Source: Hyalella azteca (lineage: Eukaryota; Arthropoda; Malacostraca; Amphipoda; Hyalellidae). Taken from it: 64,000 bases of DNA. A program made the translations under genes and the position numbers. The DNA is taken from contig NW_025934939.1 in assembly GCF_000764305.2 (NCBI RefSeq), positions 1-64,000 on the forward strand, read 5' to 3'. The notes beneath the pieces are model-generated. The model had not been told where the DNA came from. It saw only the letters and a list, made by a program, of their open reading frames with translations, and searched no databases. Positions 25,701 through 40,700 of the stretch are shown in pieces; position 1 is the first letter of the stretch; each line of letters starts with the position of its first letter.

Positions 25701-28700
25701 GAAGCGAAATTCATGCGATACGAGTCCAGTTCTCGAAAAAAATATGACGATCATAAGCACTGTTCTAAAGTTAGGTTCAAGGCCATATATAGATAGACGA
25801 TATAGGCCAACTTTTTCCGTTCGGATACCAATTCAAAATTTTTGAATAGAATTTCGATAAAACTCATACAATTGGTAGAAACTTGCAAACTTGTTTATCT
25901 AATTGGTTTTTAAACATCAAGAAACGCAAGATAATGCCTACCCTCTTTGAATTCCGATCACAATCGAGTTTAATCATTCTATTATATAATTGATTTATAA
26001 TTAATTCGGAGCATGATAAATATTTGTAATTTAGAGGTCTCAAAACTCGACAAACCCGCGTCTTTCCTCGCCCAGCCTGACATGTGCGTTGCTTATACCT
26101 TACTTAAAAGTTTACCTGATAGAGTAGTGTAATAAAGTAATATAATAAGGTAAAAAATAATGGTGTAAAATAATATAGTAGTGTAAACTTTGAATATTTG
26201 TCAGGCTTCTAGACATCGCATGATTATCATTACCAGCCGGGGCTCAAACCTTTAACAAACTTCTCATTTCTTGAGGATTTTCAACTTCCGGCCACCCTGC
26301 TATTGGCACTGCCATGTACACAAGCTTCATGTTAACTGCATGCGATATAGTGTAGTATTGGCAAGAAGTAAAAGGAAATAAAGGATATCCTAGAAATTTA
26401 TGCTCTGTGTAGGAGGTTCTTCGTCCGGCAATAATCTACGGCAATTGCTAGCCATATTTCGTGATCCGTCCGCCGTCCGTCTTGGCATTTATTGCGGTTT
26501 TTCATGACGGCAGCGCAGAGATTGTCAGCAGCAGCGGCAGTAATAGAAGCGACGGCGGCTGCTATATACAGTAGAACATGCAACTCTAGCAGATGAAAGA
26601 ACTTTCAGCAAAAGCACTAATAACTTCAGAATAATCAACATCATAAACTAAAATATCAACTAGATAAAAAGAACAAGTATTAAATTCACTTGTTTACTTG
26701 AATCGTGTAAAGATTGATCTGACAATGCGGTAATAAAGGTTTTCTAGACACTCAGAGGCTAGGGAGAGGCTGGAGTAAGCTGTGATTCAAGTTTATTGTT
26801 TACTGGCACAGGGCTGGTGTTTAACTACCTAGGAGCAGAACGGGTATGACAAAGTTAACACAAAATTGAACTGTTCTCAAGTGGTCTGATGCAAGAAGTC
26901 AGGCGGGATGTTGCTACAATCGCAAGTTAACCAGGAATTTAAAAGCAAAGACAATGCCATAGAAGTTCACCATATCTTTATAAGAGAAAACGTTTTGGAG
27001 ACCAGCTAGCGATGAACTGACGATGGAGCTGGTGTCCGAAACGTTTTCTCTTATAAAGATATGGTGAGTTTTTATGTTTTTGGCTGTGCTTTTAAAAAAC
27101 AGCAAGAAGTGAAATAGAAGTATAAACAACTATGCAATCCCCCGAAAAAGCAAGTTATTTTCTGCAGCCACACGTGTTGCAGTATCGATTTCGGTGCCAG
27201 CTTCAGTGCCATGATCCGCAGTCCGGAAATCGGCATGCGGATAGCAGGGGGCATTGGGATCTTAATCGCCGGCAATCTATTGTGCTTATCCCTTAAGTCC
27301 TGAGCTTAGCGCAAACTGTCGCTTGCGCTGGCCCAAACACAGCAAGTGAGCTTAACTGAAGCCTAAAAGGCCTTAAAAACAACAATGGAGTGTAAGACTG
27401 TTTTTTTCGTATGAAAATAATCAAAAATATGTCAAAAATTAAATTACAATTAACAAAATCAATTTAATTAACGATGAAATGGCAGTTGATCATATTAAAT
27501 TTGAAGCTTTTTACAAATTGAAGGGCGAAAATAATTGTTTGCTTTTGGAAATTTTCTAGTATAATTTGAATAATTGTGGTACATATTGAATAATATTATA
27601 CCCATGTAGCAAAATAAGCTTAACGGTCGGCCAGACGTGTCCAGGTTTTTCTAGTAGACGTCAAAGGCGGCGCAGAAACACGACATCGTCTGAAATATTC
27701 GTCCGGAAATGACGTGTTGACGGAACGGGAGTCTAAATTGCGTTAAAAATCCACATCGTAACTCAGAAACTGCAAACACTGGTAATTCGGATTGCTTGAG
27801 GCAATAAAACAAACTGGAATTACTGAAGGAGGTCAAACAAACTCGGATTGCTAAAGTCGGTGAATCTAAAATGCATAGTTTACTGCTGGGTTAGTAAAGC
27901 AAACTCATTTCTAACGGTAGAACACCGAACACAAATTACTTTTCAGTAAGCCTCATTTATATTCCTTGAATTAGGAAACCAACCGTGAATTGCTGGTCAG
28001 TAAACGAAGCACGAACTGCTCGAGATACGAAAGCGAACCCGTGTCAATAATTTTGTAAAATATATACTGGAAAACCGGGAGGTATGACGGATGGAAAATG
28101 CAGCAAATTTTTTTCTTGGGTAAATATTTAACCTTTTAGAGTGTTGATTTGCAATTTCAAAATCTGATCGACACAATATTACGTTCGACTACGTTCGTTA
28201 AAATAAATTAAAGGATTTGTAATACTGAAACGACACATTGAATTGTTGACATTTGTAAAAATCTTGTAGGGTTTCTTGTCGTTATAGAAGTAAAGTTTAA
28301 ATGTATATGCCGAGCACACATATATGTAAGTTATTCATCATATCCTCCAGTTACTCTACGCTCACTGCAGGTTGTTTATCAACCACAGTTTCTAACACTC
28401 GCTAATATTCATTCATTTTTACTTACATTTATCTTACGCTCGCTGGAAGTCATTCAACATTATCCACATGCCGTTACCCTATGCTTGCTGTGTCATTCAT
28501 CACAACGCACAGTTACCCAGCATTCGCTTTAAGTCATTAATTATTACATACAAATCCCCGACTGTAGTCATCAATCATGCAGTTCTTGTCCGTGAGCTTT
28601 AAAGTATACACTGAAGCTCACTCAGAATAGCGACCCAGCCGACTTCATTCAGCGGCATCTCATTGTCTCTCGACCAGAGATGTTCCTTTGTCTCGAGTTC

Positions 28701-31700
28701 TATTTCCGATTTTATGAAGGACCCGAAATACCGTCGGTCCTCCGACTGCAAGGCCTCGTTCCTTGATATATCTTTTATTCGGAAGATTTATTGCCCCGCT
28801 ATTTCTTATCAACGGTCACGGGATTATTTGGCTAGGCTACTTCGCTAAGAATCGTGACGTATAAAAACCCGACCTTCTGTCTCGCATGAGGCGGTGATGT
28901 TCGGGACCTGAGGGTCAAAAAGCTGGAGGGTTGGTTGAGATGAATTATGATGAAAATTGCTTATATATCTGTATGCATATTTAGAATACTAATAAATATA
29001 TTATTATTATTGTTACCATTCTTATCGCTATTATTAATTATATATTATCATGTTATGGAGATTAGTAAATGGAGATTGGAGATATATTTTATGGATATCG
29101 TTAATATCATATATACATAGAAGATAATGAGCATTATCTATGATGATCAAGGGCTTGTACGACTCAGTTCAGTTCCTTCGTTCGACTCACGTTTTTATAT
29201 AATATTTTTTATGGTACTAGCGGCAATTCCGTAATGAACATCAAAACAAGATTACGGTTCGCCGACGATTTCTAATTTCATTTGTGTTTATGAGCAATTA
29301 TGTTGTTGCTAATTTCTTCATTTCTTATACGAATTTGTTTTTGATTAATTTTTATCGAAAAATTTACTTCCATTTTGAGTCGTGCATTGGCAGAAATTGT
29401 TGTGTTTAAGTTTTTTTTTTTTCACAAGTCATGCAGGACCGAATCTGCATTCTTACCGTATTTGTATTTCTCATGTGATGGTTGTGCTCCATCACAAACA
29501 TCCAAGCTTGCTTCCAATATAAATGTTGACTTAATCAGCATTATCAGCATTAAATATAAAGACTTGATCAGCATTATTTATGGCATTATAATGTGGACAA
29601 ATTAAAAGTTCAAAATCACCAGCTACGATTTAAGTTCATGTCATTGATATATGCAAAAAGTAATAAAATACCCATATTCCCTAGATTTTCTATGCATGAT
29701 TTTAAGTTATGCGCACTGCTACAGTTCACTCGTTCATTGAATTACTCGATATTTGGAGTTGCACCAACGTCGCTGCTGCACTGAATTGTTTGCAGCTACG
29801 ACGAGCGACGTTCGCTTCTGCATCTAAACTTTGCAATAGAATTTAATGAAATTTAATAAATTCAAATTTAATTTCTTTCGACCTTGCGAACGGCAAGCAA
29901 CATCGAGGGCGGTGAACACGCGCGTGTATAGCTGCAATATTTTGCTCCATCGTACCTTGCAATTTGTGGGCGCATGTCTACTATTACGGAGCCCCCTGAA
30001 ATTCATTTCATTATTTCACGCGCAAATACTGTGGGGTTCATTATGCGTCTTCGTGGTGGAGCTGAGCGAGTTGAATGAAGAAGTCTAGCCTTAATTATTT
30101 GAATAATTGAATGGGGAAGAAACAAATTATTTATTATCTCGTCTGCAGGAACGTGTTCTTCTGGTGAATTTTGTTTGTGTTTTTATCGTTTAATCATCAT
30201 TTTTATTAAGCCGGAACTAATCTTTTATTTTTTTTATGACGGTAATAAATCAGAATTTTTAGAAATTTTTATCATTCAATGAGTAATTTTTCTAAGGGTC
30301 CGAAACTAAGTTTACCTTTTACTAAGTATCGGGTATTTCTTATGAAGAGCGCATAGCAATGATAAGTATATTTGTATCCCCGACAGGTCCACATCAGGGC
30401 AAATATTTTCAAAATGTTCCAGGCTGATCTTTAAGTCCTTCTCTCTCTCTCAGTTCCTAGAGTTTGCTTGGCAAAGATATCCTTCGGCACGTAGGATAAA
30501 TATACACAGGTTGCCCCCTGGTCCGAAGAAACTTTTGCGACGTGGCTTAGCTCGTGAAGGAGAAATCAAGACAAAAATTAGAAAAAACTTCTTTGAAATT
30601 CCAAGAAGAGTAAACCAGAGTTTCCTTTTTTTATTTAATAATCAGGAGAACTTTTTTATCTTTAAATCATCGGATAGCATTAGATAGGAACGGTCGACGC
30701 CACGTGATCTCCATATAAAAATTACAACTAATGAATAAAAAACCTGAAGCCGAGTTTCTTACCAGAGTTGTGAATTTTTGTAAGAAAATTTCCGGAGTTA
30801 GGTCAATTTTAACCTAACTACTGAATAAAGTGGGATTTTTATAATTTCAAGGAACTCCAATAAGCGAAAATTATAATTCACCCATTGTATAAATTCAGAG
30901 AAGCACAATGAAATGTTAAATCCTTCGTTGGCTTAACTGAACGGAAAGTTACGGCATTCGAACAAATTGCGCAGCTCAAATAGCGACTTTATTGCGGTGC
31001 TTGTATTGGACTTCTAATTGACATGCAAGGTTCTTTTATTCAATTAAGTTGTACAGGAATAAGTTATTGCAGGCCCGCTGGCCGAACCAGGAATAAGATA
31101 TTCAGGTTGCATTAATACTACAGCCTATAGCAATAACTGCTAATGGAATCTGAACATATTTAACACAGAAATCATCAACTGACAAAAATAACCCCGAACT
31201 GTTGAATTATAAAAATTTTCCCTTTCCTGACCGTCTAATATGGCCTGCGTTTACTACGAAGAACGAAATTCTGTGGCAGAACTTCCAATGCGTTGACCGG
31301 TGCAATTTTGTTGATTTCCTGACCGTCTAATATGCATTGCGTTTTCTACGGAGAACGAAATTCGTTGACCAGTTGCATGTTCAAATGCGTTAAAAAACTT
31401 TCTAAATTCAACTTGAAAATTCCTCCATACCTACAAATTTATTCAATTTAAGCTGGCAAATTGCTGTTCAAATTTCACGAGCGTCATTTCATCCGTTTCT
31501 AAAATATTATTTCTGTTTAAAACTTTTTAAGTTTAACTTGAAAATTCCCCAAACCTAGATATTTATTCAATTTATTTAACAAAGCAAAAATTTTTTCAAA
31601 TTTTTCGAGTAGTAGTATCAAATAATTATATAAATAACTTGTGTAGAAAAAAACACTCTACTATGAACAATTTAATTTTCAATATTCACACTCTCCAAAT

Positions 31701-34700
31701 AATCCACATTGAATCCTGGAGAGATTTTTTTTTTAATTTTTGCACACTGAGTTCTGTACAATTTTAGTTTTAATTTTTTCCATACGTTAAAAATTATTTA
31801 CAGTCGGGAGGGCTGGGTGGAAATATGCCTCGTCATTGGAAGAATCCTCGGTACTTCAGTAACAATCGAGAGGATCAGGACTGATGGCTCGGCTCGGTTT
31901 GATTTAAGGACAGAGCTTAAAGTGTCAACATAAACTCTGATTTCAGAGTAAAAGACTTGCCCCTTTTCTTCTGACATATATTTAGTATGAGTATTTCTGT
32001 TTCATTTATTATTTCTTCTTTGTGCTGCCTTGGACGTGTTAGTTTTACTATCATCGATTAAGTCAAGTGACTTTTTATCACACTTCAACTATTTGTATAG
32101 TGAATAAGGCTTCAAAATTTTGTAAAGTTCGCCATGTTTCGTTCTATGAACTTTCCCTGTGTCATTATTCAATTGCTAGCTACATCTGTAGTTTCATCGT
32201 ATTCATCTTTATTTGGATTACAATTAAATTTAAATAAGTTCTTTTATTTATCCTATTATAACAAAGATTTTAGTTCTGCGCAAGTCTGCGTCGAGAATTT
32301 TCCTTGTTGTACTGCCACGACACTCATTCGTGATAAGTGCAGATACCGATTATCGTTTCAATTTTTATGCTCGCTTGAAAGTGAACAAAAAAGCCGCTTG
32401 GTGAGAATTCCTTGACCTCGAACCTCTGTGACAATTCTCAGAAATGTTGAGTATCAACAATATTTTTTAGCTCTGGTTTGAACCCTTTCCCTGGAATAAT
32501 TTTTTTTATAATGTCAATAAGGATATTTTGGTCAATAAGAATTTTTTGAAATCGTACATAACCCACAAACTTTCATTTGCAAGTTAACTTTGTTCTGTTG
32601 ATGTTAAGACAAGCAATTTTTCTTATTCATCGAAAACGTACCTAAAATATTTGAATTATATTCTGGAAAAATATTGAATTATTTATTGAAGTCTCGAATG
32701 AAGTATTTTACCTAGGCATTCTCGCTATCCGCCGTTGACACGAGACTTTCCCACCGCAAATTTATCCAGGAAATGCTCTTTTTTTTGGAAAAGGTGTAAA
32801 ATTTTTACCCCTGCGTAAAAGCCGATGATGGATGATGGCCACCGCTTCGAACGACCGCTTTGAAAATATTATAATAAAATATTTTCAGCCACACGTACCT
32901 TGCTCATGATTGAAAATAATTGCTACATAAAAATAAATAGACTATAATACGTATTTCGTAAAGTATTTTTTATTTACACTGAGTTAAAATTGTTGCTTGA
33001 AAATCTAACGTAGTGTAGTGAAAATGTACCGATTGTTATGGGTTTCAGGTTGTATGCATTATGAGTGGTTTTAAGAAGATTTTCGTTCTCTGCCTCTCTC
33101 GTTTTTCATCCGATATCTTAAAATAATCGTTATGCATTTTTAAGTGCTACACCTTGTGTTACTTCATTGAGTCATCTCCTTAATATTTATTATGTATGGG
33201 CCTTAAGCTTTGCAAATAATTTATTAGAATGCCTACCCACTAATTTTTATCTCAAAATGAATATAGTTTTTCTTGTAATTCAAAACGGTATTGTTTTAAC
33301 CGTATTAAATTCCTTGAGTGATGCTCATAGGCTTCATGTGGGTGCTGATTCTATATATCATATACTGTGCACAAAATTTCTATATTTTCTAGAAATATAT
33401 TTCTTTCAAGTTAGAGATTCGCATCAACATGTGAATAAGTTGATAATTTCTTATCATCCAAAAATGCACATGGAACCGATAAGCTTATCGAAACTTCTAT
33501 ACTACTTTAAATTCGTATTTTTTAGCAAAGCTTTCGTCTAACTTCTTCGTCTCTTGGTTTATATTTTTGACGAGTTGCTAAATTCTGAATGCTTTTGTTA
33601 ACACAAATTTTTATTGCGTATTTTGCACAAACCAACTTAAAAACTTGTGTATTTACATGTCAACTGTCAAGTTATTCTTACCAAACATTCGTTTGGACTG
33701 ATGGATTTAACGGATTCATGTAATACTTCAAAGAACTTGAGTCCAACTCAAATTAAAATATATATAAACATTTTATTGTTCATTCGTATCCTTGATCACA
33801 ATAAAAATGTAACACAGAACGGATTTTCGCAACAACTGCCGGCGTAAACGCAGTTAAAAAATATGTTAACAATTAATAGGGGTCATTTTCATTTCTTTTA
33901 CTAAAGCTAATGAAGATTAAAAGTTATCGTTAAGGTTAAATAAATCTTTTTGTTACTAATTTCCACTGTTAAGTCTGACGTTAAGTTTTGACAGTTGTCG
34001 TCAAAACTCGCGACTTTGCCGAGCCTTGAAAATGGAATTTGTGGAGTTGTGTGAGGCTTGCGTCTCGCGCTCGACGTCCAAGGGGTCAACTTTTGCCGCG
34101 GTGCAAACTTTTGAACTGCTGGGAAAGCCATTCGCTTAATTGTTGCTCTGGAACTGATTGAGGAAATACTTTCTGAAATGTAAATGTAGTGATTGTTAGT
34201 TCTACGACGATTGTTAGTTCTACGATGATTGTTAGTTCTACGATGATTGTTAGTTTTTCGATGATTGTTAATTCTACGATGATTGTTAGTTCTACGATGA
34301 TTGTAAGTTCTACGATGATTAATAGTTCTACGATGATTGTTAGTTCTTCGATTATTGTTAGTTCTACGATGATTGTTAGTTCTACGATGATTGTTAGTTC
34401 TTCGATGATTGTTAATTTTACGATGATTGTTAGTTCTAAGATGATTGTTTATTCTGCAGTAATTGTCCGATCTACGAAAATTTTCGGTTCTACGGTGATC
34501 GTTAGTTTTAAGTGTTTCGTAAGTTGTACGCTGATAGGTTCTCTTACGATGATATAATCAGTTCTACGATCATCGTTAGTTATTCGATAGCAGTTACTTC
34601 CGACATCTTGTTCGGAAATTGTGGCCTCATTTAAATAAAGTTTCCAGTTGCCGATGGATCGACCAGTAACTTGAAGTTTTTTGTTTCTAGCTTCAGCATT

Positions 34701-37700
34701 GAAGGTCATTTAAAACGAACTTACGACTGCACACGTTTATGTTGATTTAGGATGGTATATATGATATTTCCATTATTAAATCATGCTCACATTACATCAT
34801 TATTGCATGGATTACAGTTATCCCTTTGCTCAGAAATGTGAGTTCATTATAAGTCGAAATCCTAATAAAATCCCGTTGCTTAAAATTCAATGCTGATGAA
34901 ATTCGAAACTTTTCTCTAGCCGTGGGTCTAGATCTCTACATTGGGCTTCAAGATGTTGATGCCAGTGACGATGAATGCCAGTGAAGATGATGATGTTGAT
35001 GCCAGTGAAGATGATGTTGATGAATCAGTGAAGTATCAGGCCATAAAGTTTGTGACTGTAGGTAGGAAGATCATAAACTAAACCTTTTTCTTTTGGTGCG
35101 CCGCCGGAACGAATTAAGGAGCGACGACCGCCTCGACGCGGAGCCGTAAACCGCGTCGTATTTTCCAGCCTGGCGACCTGAGGAGTCTTGGCCCTGGGCG
35201 AGACATCGCTGACTGTCTGTTGATGATAGTGATGATGGTGCGGGAGATGATGGTGCAGGAGATGATGACGCTGATTGTCTGTTGACGATAGCGATAATGG
35301 TGCTGGAGATGATGGTGCAGGAGATGATGATGCTGATTGTCTGTTGATGATAGCGATGATGCCGGCGGTGATGGTGTGGGTGATGATGACGCTGATTGTC
35401 ATTGTGATTATGTATGATACTGCTGCTGATAGCGCAGGTGTCGGTGATGATGGTGCGGGAGATAGTGATGCAGATGTCAGCATTATAATGTATGACATTA
35501 TTGATGAAGGAGCTGATGCTGTGGATGATGTTTCAGCCTATACGCGTGTATTTTTTTGGAGTTGGGGGTATTGGAGTTATTTGAGAATCCATTTATCCGG
35601 GATACCATCATTTGAAAACGTCATTACGAATGCAGTCATCCTGAATCCGGGCGATAATTTCGAATCTGTAGTGCGTTGATTGAAGAAACAACCGCTCGTC
35701 ACAACCCATATTCACCATGAAATATAATTTATATAAATGTAAACCCCCCTGTTGAATACGAATGAAACTCAATTTATATTTTTGAACACTTTTTATATAT
35801 ACAAAAAAATCACATTTCACAGGTTTTAATTTCTTTTTCCTCACGTTTTAATGCATTTTTAATTTTTCTACACTACTTTCTCTGTGAACATGCACTTATA
35901 AATATCTCTGACATACAGTAAACTGCGCTAGGTACACGAAGCAAACTTTCACAAATAAATAATAAATTATCTGCAAAACCTGTAAACCTTCCATTTTCTA
36001 GCAATATAATCTAGCATTAAAATTAGTAACAAGACGTTCGTGCAAATTTATTTTTTAAGTTATTCGAGTATAATTCCCTCCCTGTGCACAGAGATTTTAT
36101 TCTGTCTACAGAAAAATTTTTTAATGCCGTACAAAATATTGACATTCATCGCCCGCACTAAAAGCAGTGTGGCTTTTTGTATTTTCCAAATACTTGGAGA
36201 AATGAAGTAACCTAAATTTTCTTTCGGTAAAAGAGTTGGAGAAGTTTTCAGTGTGGTTGATAATATTTAAGACAGCACCTGTTGCTTTCTCACGGTATTT
36301 CTAAGCTCCGCCGCGTCGCTCAGGCTTTTGTCTTGAATTATTTTGAGCCGCACGGCAATCTTGAAATGCAACACTCAAAAACTCAGTTCACCGAGGGAGG
36401 TTTAAGCGGGAATGTTTACTCATTTATCTTACGTTATAGTGTATTATTAGCGCATTTTCTCATTTATGGAAACGATGCACTATTGTGCTCGCCATGTCCG
36501 TCTGTCTTTCTGTCTGTCTGTCTGTCCGTCCGTCCGTGACCTCAAATTTTCGTCGACGGGAAAATGCGCTCTCTGTCACTCACTGCAGTGAGTACCGAGT
36601 TATATTTTTATTACTAGTTCCGTATGTTCTTTTCATTTTTAGCGCACTTTCTCAATTATGGAAAAAAGGCGCTATTGTGTTCGTCATGTCCGTCTGTCTG
36701 TCCGTGACTTCACGTTTTCGTCGACTAGATAATACGCTCTCTGTCACTTAAGCAGTGAGTTCAGAGTTATACTTTTTACTCATTTTTACCACAAGCTCAA
36801 TTGAACATCAATGTTAACTAAGATCTCGCGTATCAACTATACTCGTTTCTAATTACGTTTTTTTATTGCATTCGCTGACCAAAATTTGTTTATACATTTG
36901 CCCTCAATTTTTATCGTCTTATCGTTGACTGGACATTTGGCTGGTTGGACTCACAAGAGCTTCCTTACAGAAAAGGTTTACTCCGTTTGGTGCTGGAACG
37001 TAGAGCGATTTTTTGGTGTCTTTAGATGCTTGCTCTCACCGGCTTCTCCTGAGATATCTTTTACTTAACACTTCGAGTTAGCAATCTGGTGGTAATTTTT
37101 CCCATCCAACATTTGTCCTTTATTATGAAATTACAAATTTCCTTTTATTGTGACCAGCATTGCATATCTTAGCGAAAACGAAATTTAATAAGATTACCGC
37201 AATTAAAATAAATGATTAAATCAAAAATAATTTATTGTAAATAAATAACTGAAACTGAATTAATTCTTGTAGTAGCTAGTTTTCGCAATTTTTTTAGGTA
37301 CTTAATCAAGCTATCTACTAAAAAGGCTTGCTCGACTGTCCGTTTGAGTTTATGCTTACGACTGTCCGTAGTTTGGTTTGAGTTTATGCTTACTTTTAAC
37401 TAGAACGGGTAATTGGCCTTTCGTTTTACGTTGGGTAAGGAGCCACTGTTTTAATATTTAGACTCCTCAGACCCAGAGGAAAGTTTAGAATCTAACCGTA
37501 ACAATTCTCAGGTTATATTTTGTTGCATTCCGGCAGATAACTTTGGTGTTATTACTTTGGCCTAAATAGTAGGTCATAACTTTCAAGTCATAACTTTAGT
37601 CTAAATCGTAGTTCATAACTTTTATGTCACAACTTTAGTCTGAATCGTAGTTCATAACTTTTATGTCATAACTATATTCTAAATCGAATATCATAACATT

Positions 37701-40700
37701 AAAGTTATAACCTTAGTTTGAATCAAAGCATTGCCTAGCCACAGGATGCTTCCCTTTTGCCTACCGACTCGCAGGAATAAGCACGAGGTTTGAACAACGC
37801 GGAACATCGCGCCGTTTATTGAGCACGTTTCTAAGGCGATTGTGTAACCGTCGTCCGTGCTGTCGTGGGTTCACTTGCTGACATTCCCGCGTTAAAGCTG
37901 ACACTCTACAGTGACTGCTGGCGCTGCCATGGCTCCGTGACGGACCGTGATAAGGTGAATCCCATACAGACTTCGTACGGTGAATCAACGTTTTTTTTTG
38001 TTCAATTAACGTTGTTTGATCGTTGTTTATTAATATATCATTTGCATAGTGAGGGCCTCGATCGTGATCCTTCCTACTAGATATCTGAAGTAGAAGGGAC
38101 GATGGTTAAACGTTTTTTCACCGATATATACTCGTAATCGACGTTGTTTGAACGTAATTTTCCTGGAAGTAGGTCATAACTTTCAAGTCATAACTTTAGT
38201 CTAAATCGTAGTTCATAACCTTATGTCACAACTTTAGTCTGAATCGTAGATCATTAATTTTATGTCATAACTTTAGTCTGAATTGCAGGTCATAACTTAT
38301 ACCTCATAACTTCATTCTAAATCGGATGTTATAACGTTTAAGTTATAACCTTAGTTTGAATCAAAGCAATGCCTAGCCACAGGATGCCTCCCTTTTGCCG
38401 GCTGACTCACAGAAATAAGTACGAGGTTTGAACCACGCGGGACATCGTGCCGTTTATTGAGCAAGTTTCTAAGGCGATTGTGTAACCGTCGTCCGTGCTG
38501 TCGTGGGTTCACTTGCTGACATTCTCGCGTTAAAGCTGACACTCTACAGTGACTGCTGGCGCTGCGATGGCTCCGTGACGGACCGTTATAAGTCCCAACA
38601 GATTTCGTACGGTGAATCAACGATGAGTACAACGTTTTTTGTTCAATTAACGTTGATTTATTGTTGTTTATCCCTATATCGTTTGCATAAAGATGGCCTC
38701 GAACGCTATAATTCCCACTAGATATCTGACGTGGATGTAACGATGGTTAAACGTTGTTTCACCGATATCAACTCGTAATCGACGTTGTTTGAACGTAATT
38801 TTCCTGGAGGCTGGAAACTTCAAAAAATTAATGTCGAGGCCGAGTTTTTCCGGTGAAAATTAACAACTTTTTTCTTCTATTTCTTAATAAATCAACTTCG
38901 CAGTTAATTTTCACATAATAACAATCACATATAGTGATTGTTAATACAAGTAAAAGCCAAATTATTACGAAAAATTGTATGCCTCTTAATGTATTTTAAA
39001 TAAATTTTGTAAAGATAAACGAATGTGAGAAGCCAAGCAATGTTTTCAACGCAGGGTGTCCATAAAACTGAAAAATTATTTATCATTTAGAATAATGTTC
39101 TTCTAATAATCATAAGAAATGTAACATTTTCCTCTATTGCAAATTTATCACGTTCGTTCCCGAAAAGTATCTCATATATTCCCTAAATAGCTAATACCGA
39201 ACTGAGTTTACTGTAATCTGGGATTTACTGTGAAGTAAACAAATCATAGAATTAATAAACTTTAGGTCAATCTAATAGAAATCAATTGTTTAATTTATGA
39301 TGGAACATTCACAGTTACTGCCTACTCTACACTATTTTCAAGTTTAAGAGCCTCGTTTAAACTGGTCTTACGTGGTTTAAACTTGGTTTTTACAGGACGT
39401 TTCCGATCATTAGGTTTCTGGCCGCATGAAACCTGGTCTCTCGTCCTCGCAGTCTAGTCCAACCTGGATTTTGGCCTTTAGATTTTAGTACTAGAATATT
39501 GTTACGTCAGCGTATAACGGTCTTTTGTATAACATATTTATTTATACATGCATCATGTGAATATTAGCGACACATTTATAATGAAACGCTTATTGAAACT
39601 GCGCCGGGGAGTTTATACAGACTGGCTTTTGTGCGTGGAGAAAAGCATGACTTCACTATCATAATGACTTCAGGGCAAGCATGAGTCACGGCTCCATGAC
39701 TTCACTATCATAATGACCTCACGGCAAGCATGAGTCACGTCTCCATGACTTCACTATCATAATGACCTCACGGCAAGCATGAGCCTTGGCTCCTAGACTT
39801 CACTATCATAATGACCTACCATTATGAAGGTGACATAATTTAACTCTAACGGTACAAAACTTTTAATTTTTAATGAGGTGTAAGTGTTAACTGCTGCTCA
39901 TAGTTTAATTCGATATTTTTTTCCTTCGATAATTTGTTTGAAAATTTTCGTTTGAAGAAAATAGCGAGAATAAAACGCCACCATACTACGGGCTCGATTC
40001 CGTATTATAGATTTAACTTTAATGCCTTGTATCATAATTCAAATAAGGTTTGTTTTTCATCCGCCCGATACTATATTCATGGTAAAAAATTCGAACAAAG
40101 GCAATGAACTCGAAGAAATTTAAAACTTGTGTAATTATTTTCGATGAAATAGAAAAATGGCCTTGCAGCATTCTCCCGGCGTGTAAAGCTTCAATATGTT
40201 CGTTACGAGTTCGGTGCCAAATTCACTCTATATGAAATCAAAGCATGCAATAAGCATAACAACTAGCGTTAATCTCGTCAATAAAGTTGTACATTGTAAC
40301 TGAGTTTGCTTAAGCACGATGGAAGTTTATGTAACAAGTTGTGTTGGTGTTGCGAGCTCACATTAAACGCGGTTGAGTCGTAACAGTTAGGCTGCAGAAC
40401 AAAGCGCTTCCGCGTCGCACGGGAGCGAGCTGTGTTAAAGAAGATAGCCATGCACCCTCAAAGCAAATTACGTTGAAGCAGCTTTGGTTACGAGTTTATT
40501 TCGTTGAAATCGAAACGGCACATCCACAAAACAGCTCGCATTGACGCTCGAGATGCGCACATTTTAGACCCCGCAAGGTTTTTTATACGTGGCATCAGGC
40601 GCTACAGCTCGACGCTGATCAATCGTGAATGTCGTACCTAAGACGGCCTTTGTCTTTGAAATAATGTTTTTAACGCTCGTGAAATTGTAAGAGAAAATTA

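Larger units (their letters stand above)
23716..34180. other. Presumed large intron, first part
   Basis: No supported exon on either strand. The stretch is AT-rich with long non-coding runs. The 26970-27064 inverted repeat and the 31227-31580 duplications are the only structures that stand out. Confidence 0.45.

Noticed and set aside
33167..33541. 124-codon forward frame
   Set aside because: Low-complexity hydrophobic translation of AT-rich DNA without splice signals or a domain.
34189..34557. 122-codon frame reading MIVSST repeats
   Set aside because: Product of the 18-bp minisatellite.
34902..34920. ctgatgaaattcgaaac, resembling a hammerhead core
   Set aside because: Only five bases separate the two core parts, so helix II cannot form.
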